A stretch of 60,000 nt of DNA from Phoronis australis (taxonomy: Eukaryota; Phoronida; Phoronidae), in the NCBI GenBank assembly GCA_002633005.1, contig NMRA01000106.1, forward strand, positions 479,655-539,654, in the 5' to 3' direction. Position 1 is the stretch's first letter, and the number at the start of each line of letters is the position of its first letter. Below are positions 12,401-27,400 of the stretch, piece after piece. Under the pieces are notes generated by a model. That model worked only from the letters and a program-made list of their open reading frames with translations, was not told the DNA's origin and did no database searches. The translations under genes and the position numbers were made by a program.

Positions 12401-15400
12401 TTGCCTTGTGTCAATGTACGACAATATCAGAGTTCAGTCAGTGTTGTATGTGATCATCCAAGTCACAGACAGTTCAAGCAAGATTTGTTGTTACACTTTG
12501 TTACGTGGTGAATATCTTGCCGGTAGGTGGTTGAAACAACGCAATTTGATTTGGATATAATAATGAGTATATTGAGTAAATGTTTAAATTTCCCTAAGTG
12601 AAAGATCGTAAACATTTACAAAGAAGGTTAATCTAATCAGTCTGTGATCACGTTTTCCCATTCCTGGCATTGGCTTTGTATCCAGTGTTACACTTGTTGT
12701 CTGTGATGAGTTTTTCTTGTCTTGATCATGCCATCCAGTTTTCCAAGCAATCTTCACTTGTTGAGATACTTGGAACATTCGTTATGTTCAGTCTGTGGAA
12801 CATCAGATAAATTATGTTAACATGAATTCAGTCCATCAAACTCTAGATACATTGTATCCCCTTGAAGTTCAGTCCATGTATTTCTGCTACAATGTATCAG
12901 ATTGAAATTCAGTCCATCTAATTTCTAGTACTTGTGATATTTCTGAGCAAACCAATAGCATCTCTTCAAGAATATCTGCGATATCTCTGTAGCAAGCTGG
13001 TTGCCTCTCTTCAAGAAATGCCTGTGATATCTCTGCAGTAATCTGGTTGCCTCTTGTCAAGAAATATGCCTTCTTGAGTAGCCAACAGAATACTTATACT
13101 CAAACAGAATAAAGGTGGGCGAGTTAGATCAAAACAATAAACTCACAAACTTCCTCCAAATGCTACTTATAGACTTTCCAAAGCAATTCTAGGAACAAAA
13201 TTGTAGGATTCCAACTATGAACCCCATAACACACTTTTTTGTTTTATGTCAGATATGACCATGGTTATGTATATTGCCTAATTTCGCTGTGCTATAATTT
13301 TGTATTTCTAATGGTTTGGCGTTTTGTACAGTAATGGGAGTTTGTTCATTGTGTTTAGGAACAGAACTGGCATGCTGGATTAAGAGTGTCAATGCAAATT
13401 AGTGCATAGCACATTTAAATTGTGTCTTAAATTCCATTCACAGGAAGATGAAGAAGGCATCAATCCTTTGATCAAAGTGTGGAATTTAGACAGGGTGAGT
13501 TGTATAATTTCAGTCTGTGGTTATGTAGGAGCCAAAACAAGTGTCCAAATTTAGCTAACTTCAGAATGTCATATATCTGAAATAGGTGATGTGGTTGACA
13601 TGATGATTTCTGTTACTATGCTTTATGCATTGTTCTCCAAAATAATGCTGTTAGGATTATTGACTTCCTAAAGCCGCTCTGAGGTGGTGGCGTATTACAA
13701 CTATTATTAAAATATCTTGGTCTATTTACACTGACCTTTAGTCTATATACACTGTCACAACGTTTCGGTCGGTCTCTTCTCCAGCCATCGTCAGGTGTTC
13801 CCGCATTCTTAGAAGAACGAGCATGGATACGTGGTACACTCATGGTGTGATTTTTTGTGCATGGGTTCAAATCCTGCCTCGCACAAAAAATCACACCATG
13901 AGTGTACCTTCTAAGAATGCGGGAACACCTGACGATGGTTGGAGAAGAGACCGACCGAAACGCCGTGACAGTGTATATAGACTAGAGGTCGGTGTAAATA
14001 GACCAAGAGATTTTAATAATAGTTGTTAGGATTATTGTTTTTAAAAGCATTCACTTTAATTGCAAGAGAGTCAATTAAAAATTGGGCTTTACACTTTTCA
14101 TGAAAAAGTCAAAAGTTGCATGAAACAAAATGAAATGATAATTTAACTTCATCAGCATTTTTTTAGAATTCATTTTGGAGAAACATGACGTTGAAGCTAT
14201 TCCTTTCTGAGCAATGTAGTTTCTTTTTTGCTAAAGACATGGTCACATGACCTAATCATTGACAGATTGGTATAAAGACAAATGTCTATTGGCTACTGTA
14301 GCTACTTTCAGAAAATAAGTGATTTGGAAGTTTATAGTTTTACACTCAGATATTTGGCTGAATGCACTATCTTGTTGATAATGTCCTCCATAACCTTTAG
14401 TGGCAGAGTCACATTTAGCACAAGCTTGTTGATAATGTCCTCCATAACCTTAAGTGGCAGAGTCACATTTAGCACAAGCTAAGGACAAGATGACACTGCT
14501 TTTGCCAATTTTTGCTTGTAAACTTTGAAGCAATAAGCACATGAATGCTCTAATTATTTTTTTAATGCTCGTTTTTGTCACGTAAACAGTTTTTTAAACA
14601 TCTTGGTTTGCTTTGCTTCTGGTTTCGCTAGCTAGAAGCAAAGTATGTTTGTAAAATTGAAATTAAGTTACAACCTCGAAGAGGTATCATTATAGTAATT
14701 GTGAGGTAGTTCGTTTGGTCATATCGATGCAGTCTGGACTGCATGTTGCAGTTTTGTAGTGGTGATTTCTCTTTTTGCAAACTGGCGAAATTTCAAAGCA
14801 TATATAGGTGGCTAATTTTTAGATTGTTTACCCAGACAGTATTGGTGTTGTTGTCTGGTTTCTATTTTCATTTTTGTCATAAGTTCGAAGAAGCCAAAGG
14901 AATTTTTGTGTCAACTTTTTTCAAGTCTACGTACATGTCTGTAGGAATTCTGTTAGTCATTATTATACAACTTTTCATTTGCAATGGCTGAAGTCAAACT
15001 TTGGATAACTGGGTACTTTAAATTCTCTAGTAACCAGATTTAATCCATTGGAATTTGTTGTTGTGTTTTGTACATGGCTTCAGTGCTGTTTTACTCATCC
15101 ATTTTTCAAGTTGTGGCTTTGTTAGTAAACAAGTGATGATAATTATAACTTCTGCTAAATAGTGGTTTCGAAATATTCAGCTTTTAGGTTAATTGTCTAT
15201 TATCTGTTTTTCGTTAAGTTGGACAAGTCAGGCAACCCAAGCTGTTCACGAATTGTTCGTGCCATTCCTGGGAACAAGCCAACACCAGTGACATCTTTGG
15301 CTGTTCACGAGAACCTGAATTTGATGGCCGTTGGATTCGAAGATGGTAGCGTGGTGCTGTATAGAGGGGATGTGACCAGAGAAAGGTACGTGTAACCTTG

Positions 15401-18400
15401 AGGTACGCATAACTTTGAGGCAACTGGTGCCCAACAGCTCAATAGCGAGTATAGACTCTCCAATGTGACTGCCTGAGTTTTGTTTGAGGTTCTATGGTAT
15501 GAGAAGGCATCCGTGCATTGTGTCTATCAACTTTTTTATGACAAGGCTTTGTGGAAAATCCAAGATATTCATACAAAACGTTCACATTTTGCAGTGTTTC
15601 CATGTGAAGAACCATGGCTAATGGTGGAAAATTACATCACTTGGAGTCATAGTTGAATATTATTTGCATGCAAGTGCATCATAAACGTTGACGTCTGCTG
15701 CCATTTGTTGAGTTTTCATTACAGATAGACTCATTATGACAAATATAACTCAGTGAAACTCTGTTCTTAGCCTTTACTCTTGTCTGGCTGACTTGACACC
15801 TCTCTGTAAAAGAAACGTGACTATTCAAACAGGCACCTGGTTTTGTGGTCGGGAAGAGTCAGTTGCATGTCATGCGTTGGTCCTCCTGCTGTTTTGTATA
15901 ATGCACTGCTTCTATAATTTACACAGCAGCGTGTAATTCAAAAGGATGTCCGTGCCTTTTGTAAATTGTTTTAATGTTTTCATTGTGATAGAATGAGTGT
16001 GTTCGTTTATTTATAGACACAGCAAACACCGAACTATTCACGAGGATTCTCGTCCCATAACTGGACTCAGTTTCAAAACAACATCAAAAACAACGGTGCT
16101 TTTTGTGGTCACTGACAGTCGAGTGTATTCAGTCAATGTATCTGTTAAAGATAAGGAACAAAAGGTGAGCCATGTGTTAGACCTTACTTGCAATGGGGTG
16201 GACGGTGCTTGAACAAGAAATTGCTGGTGATTTTTGTTTTTAGTCCAGTTGGCTGAGTGTGCCTGAGCATTAAGCTTATTTCCTAAAAATGCTCTTTTGC
16301 TAAGTTTTACCAGATCTTAGAACACAGAAAGAGTTTCATCTAAAATATGATCATTTCGTAAAATGCATGGACCCGTTCCAAGAAAATGACTTGGCTTAAG
16401 ACAAATCTTAAGTTTTAGCCAATTTTAAGATTAAACTTAAATTTGTCTAAAATCTGTTCCAAGATAGTCAACAGAATTAAATAGAACTTAAGCTTCAATG
16501 AACAATGGCCGCTTCTTGGATAACTGAAACCGCTCTCTGATTCTGTAGTATTTACTCACAATGCTGCATGTCCGTAGAGCACTTCGTTCACTATTGTATA
16601 ATCACTATTTTGTATTAATAGTAGTTTGCCATTGTGATTCTGATGCTAATGAAGTCTTATTGTAACACTTGCAGTGTGTTGCAGTGCAAATTGAACGTCA
16701 ACTAAATGAGGCATAATATATCACTCTTCACCTGTTTGACTGGCCGCAGTAGTGTTTTAGCAACCCTAGATTTCAAAATCTAGGTGAATTCTATAACGAA
16801 AATTTCTGCCTCTGCAAAAGACAAAAATTGAATCCAGTGTGTGGGAATTAATCCAAAGTTGCCACCAAAGCGTGATAAGTGGAATCTAGCAAACTGTCAT
16901 GTGACCATAATGTAAATCAGTGTCGCTTCTGTTATCTTCAACTTTTTATGGCGTACGTAGCCAAAGTTGTACATTGTATGAAATGAATCAATTCCTTGAC
17001 TTTAGGGTTATAATTTGACGATGGCGTAGTATCTCCATGTCAAACATTTACTGACATTGATGACATAGCTTGTGCCTCGCTGAGACTTATACCAATCACT
17101 GACATAACATCTCCATCGCGAATAGAACTAGGGAAGCACTGCCACCTTGTGTCTACATCACGTAGACCTCCACTTAACACAATGATGATATTGTACAGGA
17201 AGACCCCAAAAATCAAATCCATGACTATTTTAATTAATCCTACAATGATTTTCTTCACAAAGTTAGTAGACTAAATTGCAGCCTGTGGATGATTCTTCCA
17301 CAAAGCTTTTACTGCATGAGTCAATTTTCATTATTTGACTTTTTGTTGTTTCAAAAAATTGATATTAGAATTTTATGCACAACTTTGTGGGCCACTCTGT
17401 ATTTCCATCATGAAGACCTCCTCTGGTCACCGATATATCATGGTCTTAGCTATAGGCCTGAATCCAGAACTGATGAGTTGTGTAAATTTTTTGTACATAT
17501 GTTACTCTGCATCACCTTAGTTATTCCTTGTGACTTCAGGAGGTGCTGGACGATCATGGCTGCGGTGTCAACTGTTCTGTGATGAGTGATGTCTCGCATG
17601 ATGGACACTTCATAATTGGCAGGTCGGATGTAAGTAAGCATTGACTATGCTGTCTGCTGACGGACTAAGTTTAGTATTTTGTCAGAAATTAGCCATCAGT
17701 CTTGAAATTCAAATTTTTAATAATAAATGAATTGTCCTGAACTCCTATTGCAAAGCCACAGATATGGTACTTACGTTGTAAGGTGGTCAATGAAACAAAG
17801 TGAAAAGGTGACAAACAGTTTAGAGCCATTAAATCCTTATGCACCACCGTATTTGAAAACCATTATAATTATAATTTTTGTTGAAATTTTGGTTCATGTT
17901 TTGATACAGAACTCTTTGTTTTTGATTTAATAAGGCGAGTTAGCATTCCAATTTATTATACAATTTACCAAACAGAATTGATTGCTGGATTCACTGGTGC
18001 TAACTTTTAGATTTTGAAGTTTGTGATTTTGGCTTGACATACAGCACACACACCAAACGTATTCAGACACAATGACCCATAATTCCCAGTAGTGACATCT
18101 GGGTGTAAGTTGAACTCATCATCAAAATAACCTTCCCTCATGACTAAGAATGGAGTAGACAGGTGGCTAAGCCATTCGGTAACTTGAACTTTGGCATGAC
18201 TTTAATTATAGTCGTTACATGTTGTTGTTGTTGTAATCATAATTATCTATAATGATGGGGAAACGGTATTTTAGCTGACTTTTGTCCAGCGGCCTGTTCC
18301 AAGTAAACTGACTTAGCTAAAGACAAATCTTAAATTTTAGTCAGTTTTAAGATTGAATTAAATTTGTCTCAAGTCTATTCCAAGAAAGGGATCTTAAGTT

Positions 18401-21400
18401 TGACTTAGGTTTTTGTCTTAAATTTTGTCTTAATTTTGACTAATTTAATGGATGTGGAAGTTTCAAAGTTTGATAGTTGAGAAAAATCTTAGACTTAAGT
18501 CAAAACTGAACTTAAAGTCAGTTTCTTGGTACAGGCCTATTTACTTAACTTCAGTTTATTAAGTATCACTAAAAACAAAATTTCTTTATTAATTTGCATC
18601 CAAGTTTACTTTGTGAAACTGCACTGTTGCTGTCATCTGTTTTGTTAAAGTTGAAATTTTCAAGTTATGCCCACAACTTTAAACTATTACCAACTTCATT
18701 TAAGCAAGAGGCTCTTTGAAGTTTCATCAGTTTTTTGATTTAGAGATTGTGGTGGTCCTCTATGGGTACATTGTACTTGACTGTAGTCTTCATTTGGCTT
18801 GCATACTGAAAAGTTATGTAATCTGTTTCGTTTTGCTTTTAATGAAAGTCGCTCGTTTTCCTTTTCATTCAGGCGGTTTACTTCTACCAGCCCGATGGTC
18901 GAGGCCCATGTTTGGCATGTGAAGGGGATAAGGTGCTATTAAGCTGGTTCCGTGGTTATCTGATCACTGTTGGCCGTGAGAACAAGACCATGGGCAGAGT
19001 GGTGTACGTTCTGTTCCAATGGACATCAATAATTTGTCAGGCCAATCTCATTAACTGAGTGTTGTATAAACCCACACCATCAATCTGTTTTTGTGGTGCA
19101 GAATGATTTTGTTGTAATGGGCGTTTAAGTATGATCTATACTTTTTTGTAATTACCTTGTAATACTCCTTGCTTAAAGTTTTGTTATGCTATTATAAAGT
19201 CACATATAAATGTTGACTTGTGAAGCAGAAAGTAAATCTGGTCATGAAAAATAATGTTTTTGATTTGCACTATTTTTTGCCGAAACTTTCGCCTATTTAC
19301 ATAATTGACAACTTTGTTTCGGTGTGCATCTTAGTGATGGAAATCATAAAATCAGCTGCCTTTTTATGTTGTCATTGCAGGGGTCCTCAAACGGTTGAGA
19401 TGAACATTGTGACTGTGTATGACATTGAGAACAAGTTCATTGCGTACTCAGCACCATTTCCCAATGTTATCGACGTAGTGTCTGAGTGGGGCTCGATCTA
19501 TATCATATCGGGTGATCAAAAGGTCAGTGAAAGTAACCTGACATCAGTTTTGACGAACTGCTGTTATTGCTTCAAAGATAATTGTCTTAGTTTGTGAACT
19601 TGGACTAAAGAAATGCAAAGCTTTAAAATCCCAGTTGTGCTCAATCATTTTCAAAGTGTCTCATTGTTTATGTCGTTATATTCCATCATTGGAACTAGAA
19701 TGGAAATGAAATGAAATGAGATATATGCAAATGTTTAAATCTGTGTCATCAGCGTGGAAATGTAGATCACAAACATTTTTAAGATTTACCTTAAGTTTAT
19801 ATACACTTAGGAGTTCAAGGGCGAGTTGCCCACCACTAAGTCTGATTGGATTACTGTATTGACCGGTGGTTCTGATGGCTCAGTGGACTGGAGTGTCTAT
19901 ACGATTAGCAGAAGGTCCCATGTCTGAGTCGGGGGCAAAAATGTTTTCAGACTTGTATTCATCAGGTCACATGATGTGGCCAACAGGTGGCGTGCTGACC
20001 AGACTTGAAATGTTTGCGGAATGTTTAAACGAATGCCATCATCAAGTAACTAACTACAAACAATACTCATTTCTGACAATATCACAGACAGTGATTTTTT
20101 GTTGATAACTAGACAGGGTATTTTCCTGTTTGTCTTGATTCATGAAGTTTGTGGTTTTTTCTAAGTGACATTGTACAGTGGAGTTTTTAAAAAAATGGGA
20201 CAACATCAAAATTTAGTGAAGTTTTGACTTGCAAAACCACAATGAAACTAAAGTTATTTCTTTTTGACTAGATTACGTTTGGGCTAAACTACGACAAAAT
20301 CTCGTCTGATGTTTCATCACGCACTTTGTAGAAATTTCAACAAGTTGCCTTACACGTCCATTTAAAAATAAACAATTTGTGACTGGATGCAATAGCAACG
20401 CTTTAAACTCCGACTAAATTTCGACATAAATTACATTTTATTGTTACAAATGTCCGACTGAACTGCCAAGTAGTTTTGGCCAGAAGTTTGCCCAAGTTTG
20501 CAGTCTCAGAGTTCTGTTGAAGTATGTCAAATTCCTTCTGAAAACTATCTGTAGCGGTGAGTTACATCTGTTTCAATGTTAACTGGCACTCACTTCTTGT
20601 TGCAGCTGTTTGTGTTGCAAGAAAAAGATACGCAAACAAAGCTGCAGATGTTGTTTAAGAAGAACATGTACCCTCTTGCTATCACGTAAGTTGTTAGTTT
20701 CTGAAGAATCACTAACATTCATTAGCTGCTTGACAGTTTGCCTAATTATCTTGCTGAAATATGTTGTTGAAAATTGGTGACAGACATTTCGAAGAAAAAA
20801 TTTTCAAATTATTGGTATTCATCATTCTGTTTTATACACTGGTGTAGATTATTATTCATCCAGGTCCATGTACACATGAGTAATTAGGAATCTTTCATGC
20901 GGACATATCTTGTTAAAACATTGGCATTGCGGGGATCACATCTGTCCTATTCGCAAGTCGATCATCTTCTGTAGAAGGGACGTGTGTGATCTAATGTTCA
21001 GCTGTATTGCACAATGATTCATTTAAAATAGTGTTGATACGCAATGACCAGCAGTTTTACAAACTGACATATATTGTCATATTAACTGTCCACACACCTG
21101 CATGAATGGGAATACGTGCAGCAGTATGCTCAACTACTGCAAATAAAAATGTTTCGTCCTCTGTCAAAGTAATTAGTTACTGCACCACAATTTCTGCAAA
21201 CGTGTTTTCTTATACTTTGCAGCCTTGCAAAAAGTCATCAGTTTGATGCGGATGGATTATGTGAAATATTCAGACAGTATGGCGATCATCTATACAGGTT
21301 TGTTCATAGTTTCTGAAATATTCTATTTCAAGCTCATCAGTGGAGTAGGTGAGTTCCTTGAAAGTGTCAGGCAGGTACAGTTAAAACATAGCTTTAGGCA

Positions 21401-24400
21401 ATATTACAATCAGATTGGAAAATGCTGCTATTTCTTAGAAAATCAGGTCGTGTGCATGACACGTTATAACAACTGGGAAATTGGTCTTCAGGAAAATTAA
21501 TATTGGTTGTGAATTTTTATTCAGTGTAGTAGAGAGAATGTTCTCTCAAATAAAATATAGGAAGCAATGACAACTTCAAGTGTCCTAAATAGAGGATGCT
21601 GTACATACTCTAGGAGTTATAATGGTAACTGTAAAACTTACTTCTCAGTTTTCACTTTTGTTGCCAATTTTGTAACTTATGAGAGGTACTTTGACATCAA
21701 AAATTGGCTTAACTTTCAGTTGTTGCGTCGTGGTCTGTGTTACTTTAAATCATTATCTTACCCGTTGCCTAACACCATTGTTGTTTGCAGCAAAGGAGAC
21801 CATGATGGTGCAGTTGATCAGTACATTAAGACTATTGGCAAACTGGAGGCTTCCTACGTCATCAGAAAGGTACTGGTGAACCAAGCATAAGATACAGTGA
21901 TGTAGAGTGGGGTAGCAAGGATTACTTTTATTTTTAAATGATTGTGTCCTCAACAAAGTGGCAGTGTTTGGCGATGCTCATCTAAGCACAGTTACCTCTT
22001 TCACTTAAAGCCACTATATACCATATTCTGGTGTCAAAAAAGCTTTCTTCGCTTGCGTATTTGCTGCTTGAGACAGCTTCACCTTGAATTGAATTTGGTT
22101 GCAATAAAACACCTGGTATTCCCTAGACAGCTGTTACTGCTTTGGTGGTTGAAACTGGTCATGACAAGCTAACCTCATGAGTCTGTATCTGCTATGAAAC
22201 AAGTCTTGAAACCATTTCTAATCTGAGTAAGGAATGATTTCACGTCAGTTTTATGACGGTAAAGGGCCTGAATCAAAAGTTGTAGTTTTTTACAGTAGGC
22301 ACGAGACTTATCACTTCATTCATCCATTTGTCTAACCATTTACTCTTGATTTACTTATTTATGCTGTCACCCATTTGTTCATCTAACGACCCAATAATTA
22401 CTAATAAAATCACCATCATAGAGAGAAGGGAAGACTGTAGTCTGTATTGCAACTGTCTGTCACTCTTAAGCTCCACCTCTTGTTGCAGTTTCTTGATGCT
22501 CAGAGGATCCACAACCTTACCAAATACCTGCAAGCCCTCCACAAGGCTCAGCGTGCCACAGAGGATCACACCACACTGCTGCTCAACTGTTACACTAAAC
22601 TGAAAGATGTCTCCAAGCTGGATGAGTTCATTATGGTGCTTAAGTGGGAAAATCATTGACACGCCTCTTACAGCTAGCCATTCAGCATGTTCGGGAACAC
22701 CTCAGTATTTCTGTAGCCTCAAATTTCACCCTCTGAGGTGATTTTTATGTGCGAACTTCAGTCAATTGAAACTCATGTGACCTCCAAATTGGCAAATGAT
22801 TGGCTCTGTGACTGAAGTTTGCCCATGCTCAGTTCACGTTAATCTCCGAGGGAAAATTTGAAGCTACGTAGGTACTGAGGTGTTCCAAGTGATTCAGCAT
22901 GTGTGTGATAAGTTTTGTCAGTGATAGCTGACTGGGTTAACCTTTTAAACTGAAGTTGGCATTTTCTTCAGGAACATTAAATTGTCTTGACCAAGCCTTG
23001 ATTGTAGTGCTGTGTTATGCTGAGTCTGTTTAACTTGTCCCATGAACAGTCCCATGGAAATTGTTACCACACTGTTAATGACAGTTTTATTGTCCTACTT
23101 TTCAAAGCACAATACTCCAACGCCATCTGGTGTTTTCAAAACCTTACTTGGTGCATTGCCATAAAGTAAGTGCACAGAATTCTGACTTTAAACAGTGTTG
23201 GCGCTCAACTTGGGATAGTTGTGTTCAAATAGAGAGATTTACTGTGAAGTCTTGAACCTTTTTAGCTGTCAACACCAGAGTTTATTTTGTTTTGCTTTAA
23301 ATTCCACAGTGGAAGTTTTTTCAGAATATCTTCGTACACTACTGGGAACAATCTGGTGTTATCAGTTAGTTGCATTTATCGTGTAACATCGACTTATATC
23401 ATTTTGCAGACAAAGGATCGGGAGGTGGATTTTGATGTAGAGACGGCTATCCGTGTGTGTCGCCAGGCCGGTTACTACCAGCATGCCCTGTTCCTGGCTG
23501 AGCGACACCATCAACACGAGTGGTATCTTAAGATTCAGCTAGAAGATATCAAGGACTACCTGAAGGCTCTCGAGTATATCGGCAAGCTTCAGTTTGCTGA
23601 GGTAAGCTTTTCAATAGTGAAGTACTTAATGTTTAAGTCATGTTAAGAATGTCTTGTGGTGCTGTTTTATGCATTTAACACAAATCAATGAAGTTTGCAT
23701 TGGGAAAATGGGGAAAGACAGCAGTCAAGTCTCACTATTCTAAGGAGACTTTTAAGTGGTTTGGGCAGCGTAGCATGGTAGGTGAACAGTTCCATGCCAG
23801 CAAGAGAGAAGTGTTAGTTTTTAATTCAAAATTTGTTATTCAGAGTAAAGTTTTCTCCCAAACACCTGCAGCTCATGAAGAAATGTAACTGAGTGGCATT
23901 TTGTAATTCCAATTGTTAAAGCTTAAAAGCTACCACAGTGCAATTTTGTTTTATCAAAAATGCCTCTGTCAAATTTAGATGGCTTTCATTGTCATTTTTA
24001 AGCAAAATTTACTGTTCAAGCTATTCTTTAGTGTTAGTTGCTTCATACATGGTCTTAATAGAACAAAGTGTTTTCATGCGCCCACATATTTATAAATTAT
24101 GAGGATGCATTATGCCGTCATCTCCGTCCGTCCGTCCGTGTGGCATCCGTGCGGCGTCCACTGCTTTATCTCCAAAACCCTTTGACATACATTCATGAAA
24201 TTTGGCACATATGTTCCATTCATGAATGGGACGGTATGTGCGAACTTTCGGACGGATCCGACTGCCAGTGTGCCCCCTAGTGGCAATTTTATTTTTTACG
24301 TTTACCTCTGTATCTTCACAAGTCCTTAACGGATTTTCATGAAATTTGGTATGTAGGCACCTATTAGTGCGATGACGCTATCGTCCCGTTTTCGGATGGA

Positions 24401-27400
24401 TTCGACCTAGTTTGCGACACNNNNNNNNNNNNNNNNNNNNNNNNNNNNNNNNNNNNNNNNNNNNNNNNNNNNNNNNNNNNNNNNNNNNNNNNNNNNNNNN
24501 NNNNNNNNNNNNNNNNNNNNNNNNNNNNNNNNNNNNNNNNNNNNNNNNNNNNNNNNNNNNNNNNNNNNNNNNNNNNNNNNNNNNNNNNNNNNNNNNNNNN
24601 NNNNNNNNNNNNNNNNNNNNNNNNNNNNNNNNNNNNNNNNNNNNNNNNNNNNNNNNNNNNNNNNNNNNNNNNNNNNNNNNNNNNNNNNNNNNNNNNNNNN
24701 NNNNNNNNNNNNNNNNNNNNNNNNNNNNNNNNNNNNNNNNNNNNNNNNNNNNNNNNNNNNNNNNNNNNNNNNNNNNNNNNNNNNACTTCGTGACTATGAA
24801 GGAAAAGTTCCAAGTAGAAATTTGTTTCTGGCATTCTAATGCTGTGTTAATCTCGTATGTTGGTAAATTTGTTTTTAATTCTATGTTTCTGTGGTGCTTT
24901 AAGGAACTGATGTATAGGATGTGCTTGTATTATGAAGATCACTCACATTTTGCCCCTAGCCTATTGAGGAGATGATGACCATGCCTTTCCATTTTGCAAA
25001 GTACAGCATACTACATATATGCCCTCTACTGGCCACTTTATGGTACCAATAAACAACCCTAGAAGGATACCGTATACGGTGCAATTGTGGGCGCATTTCT
25101 ACGCTCTGCGTTGCTCTTGTTGATGGTGTCATGGTCACATGGTTATAGTATGTGGTATGTTCCTGAGTTTTGCATATTTCAGGCTGAAAGCAATATGAGG
25201 CAGTATGGGAAAATACTAATAAATGAGGTGCCACAGCAAACTACTGAGCTGCTGAAAAGATTGTGTACCGACTACAAACCTAGTGATCGTGAGTTTTTTT
25301 TTGCTTTGGTTGTCTTCTGCTGATGGTTTTGGAAATCATCCCCCTCTCTCTATAAAACATTGGCTGCAGGCCAATATCTACATTTGGCTGATATCACATA
25401 ATTCTAGACACATTTTGTTAGTTCATAGTGAGACATGTGTTTTGCAAGTCGATATCAGATATCCAGTTATCATTGATGATACAATGAATCGTTGTATCAG
25501 AACACATGAGACAACTAATTTTAAATTAATGCATCCAATCATCTGTTGTCAGGAGGTTTTTGTATTTTACTTGATGCTTTCACAAGAAAAGATGAAAAAT
25601 CACTTGCACACTACAATCTTATGCAAATATTCCAAGGACTGCCCTCTTGTCAATTTGGGTTTCAAGAGCATCTAGGTCTCACTTTTTGCTGTAATTCCTT
25701 TCAGTCCTCAGTTTCATTTTTGAAGTCGCCATAATTTACTTTATGTTGCTTCATGTGTCAAACATTAGGCTTGTGTTAATTGTTGGATGTTTAATTTAAT
25801 GCATCTGATCTTTAGTTTAGTTTTGTTACATGTAGTTGCAGACATTCTCTCAGTTAAAACCTCTCTCTTGTTTTAGAACCTCTTGCTGATGCCAATTCTT
25901 TTGATGGTAAGTAAAATGTTGGATTTAGAAACTGCAATTAATTTGTCATATAGCATAATGTCACCAACCACCAAGGGCCGTGCAGCAGTTTTTGGTGAAT
26001 GAAGGTGGTGACCTGCACAGGCCAACTTAGTTAGCTTAGCATATCAGCACCACATTTGCCGACGGAAGCATAAAAATACTGCTATCCTTGGCAAGGATCA
26101 CGTTAAGACTAGAAGTCTGTGTTTGTGACATCACGAATGACCACAAAAATATGATGGTCCGAATTTAAGTACTGTGTATTTGGAAAATTGAAGTTTGGTT
26201 TTGCACTTTGATAGGTTTATAGAGTACTTATATGTAAACTTCTGGCAAATTTCAATTAACTGAAGGCTACATATAAATGTTGTGTTGTTTGCCATTTCAC
26301 ATAGTCATCTTCTATTTAATGTACTGATAAGATGCACATTAATTTTGTCAGTTGAAAAGACAGTGTATGTTAATAAGTCAAACTCCAAGTACTATATTAT
26401 ATAGTCTGGAGAAACCAGATCAAAGTTGGGTCAAAAAGTTGACATGCCCTTATTGTCAGATGACATCAGAGGTCTGTAGATTGTCAAGTTCTGCATACTT
26501 CCAGGTTCTGTGCCAAAAATTCAGAAAGCCTTTGCAGAGAATTTCATCCACATCTTCGTGAATAACTCACAGAAGTTGACAGAATTCTTGGAGCACATGA
26601 TCCGTGTTCAGCCCATGTCACCTAGCCTCCTCTACAACACACTGATTGAACTCTACCTGCAAGGTGTGGCCCACGAATCTGATTTATCGGTGAGGGTGTA
26701 GAATTTTTCTGAATAATTTTGCTGTAACTGAGTCGTTGTTCATGTTAAAAATTCATGGAAAATCAGGAGTGCATTCAGGAAAACTGCATCCTAGTGAGAA
26801 CCTGCATTATTTTAAACATGAATCAGATGCTCTTTTTACTTAGTTAAATACTTCATATAAAAGGAATTTGACTGCAAGCTAATCCAGCTTAAACTTATTC
26901 CCATCAAATGATGGTGTGTTGACTGTGTAATAAATCTTAAGGTTTTTCAAAATGACCGGAATTAAATAAAATTACGTAATTTTCAAAATAACTTTTGAAT
27001 TTCTGGTGGTGCTCTATTGAAATGATGGACCTAGTGCAGTTGATCATGGTAAACTTCACTTTTTGAATGGCCATTAAAAAGTGCAAAGGCACAGTGGACT
27101 AATTTACAAAATGTATTTACTGTAAGTGATGTCTCAATTGATGGAACTCGTTTTGTGTTCAAAACTGATTCAGGGAAAAGTGTCTTTAAAGCATATTTGA
27201 AATTGTAACAGAGTTTGAAACTTAGCTTATTTTGAAGGCTAAAACGGCGAAAGAGCGGAACATTTTGGAACTTCTGCAGAATCCAGATGTAAGTACCCAA
27301 TTCATAAATTTGACCTACTTTGAGAGCAACTGACTGACTATCTGGTTAAGATGCATGCACCTAAGCTCCACCTATAGGCACGGACGAGAGTCCTTTGTTT

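Noticed and set aside
24364-24975. Long open frames on both strands across the gap
   Set aside because: They are open only because N codons contain no stops; the real sequence is unknown and it lies in a VPS11 intron.
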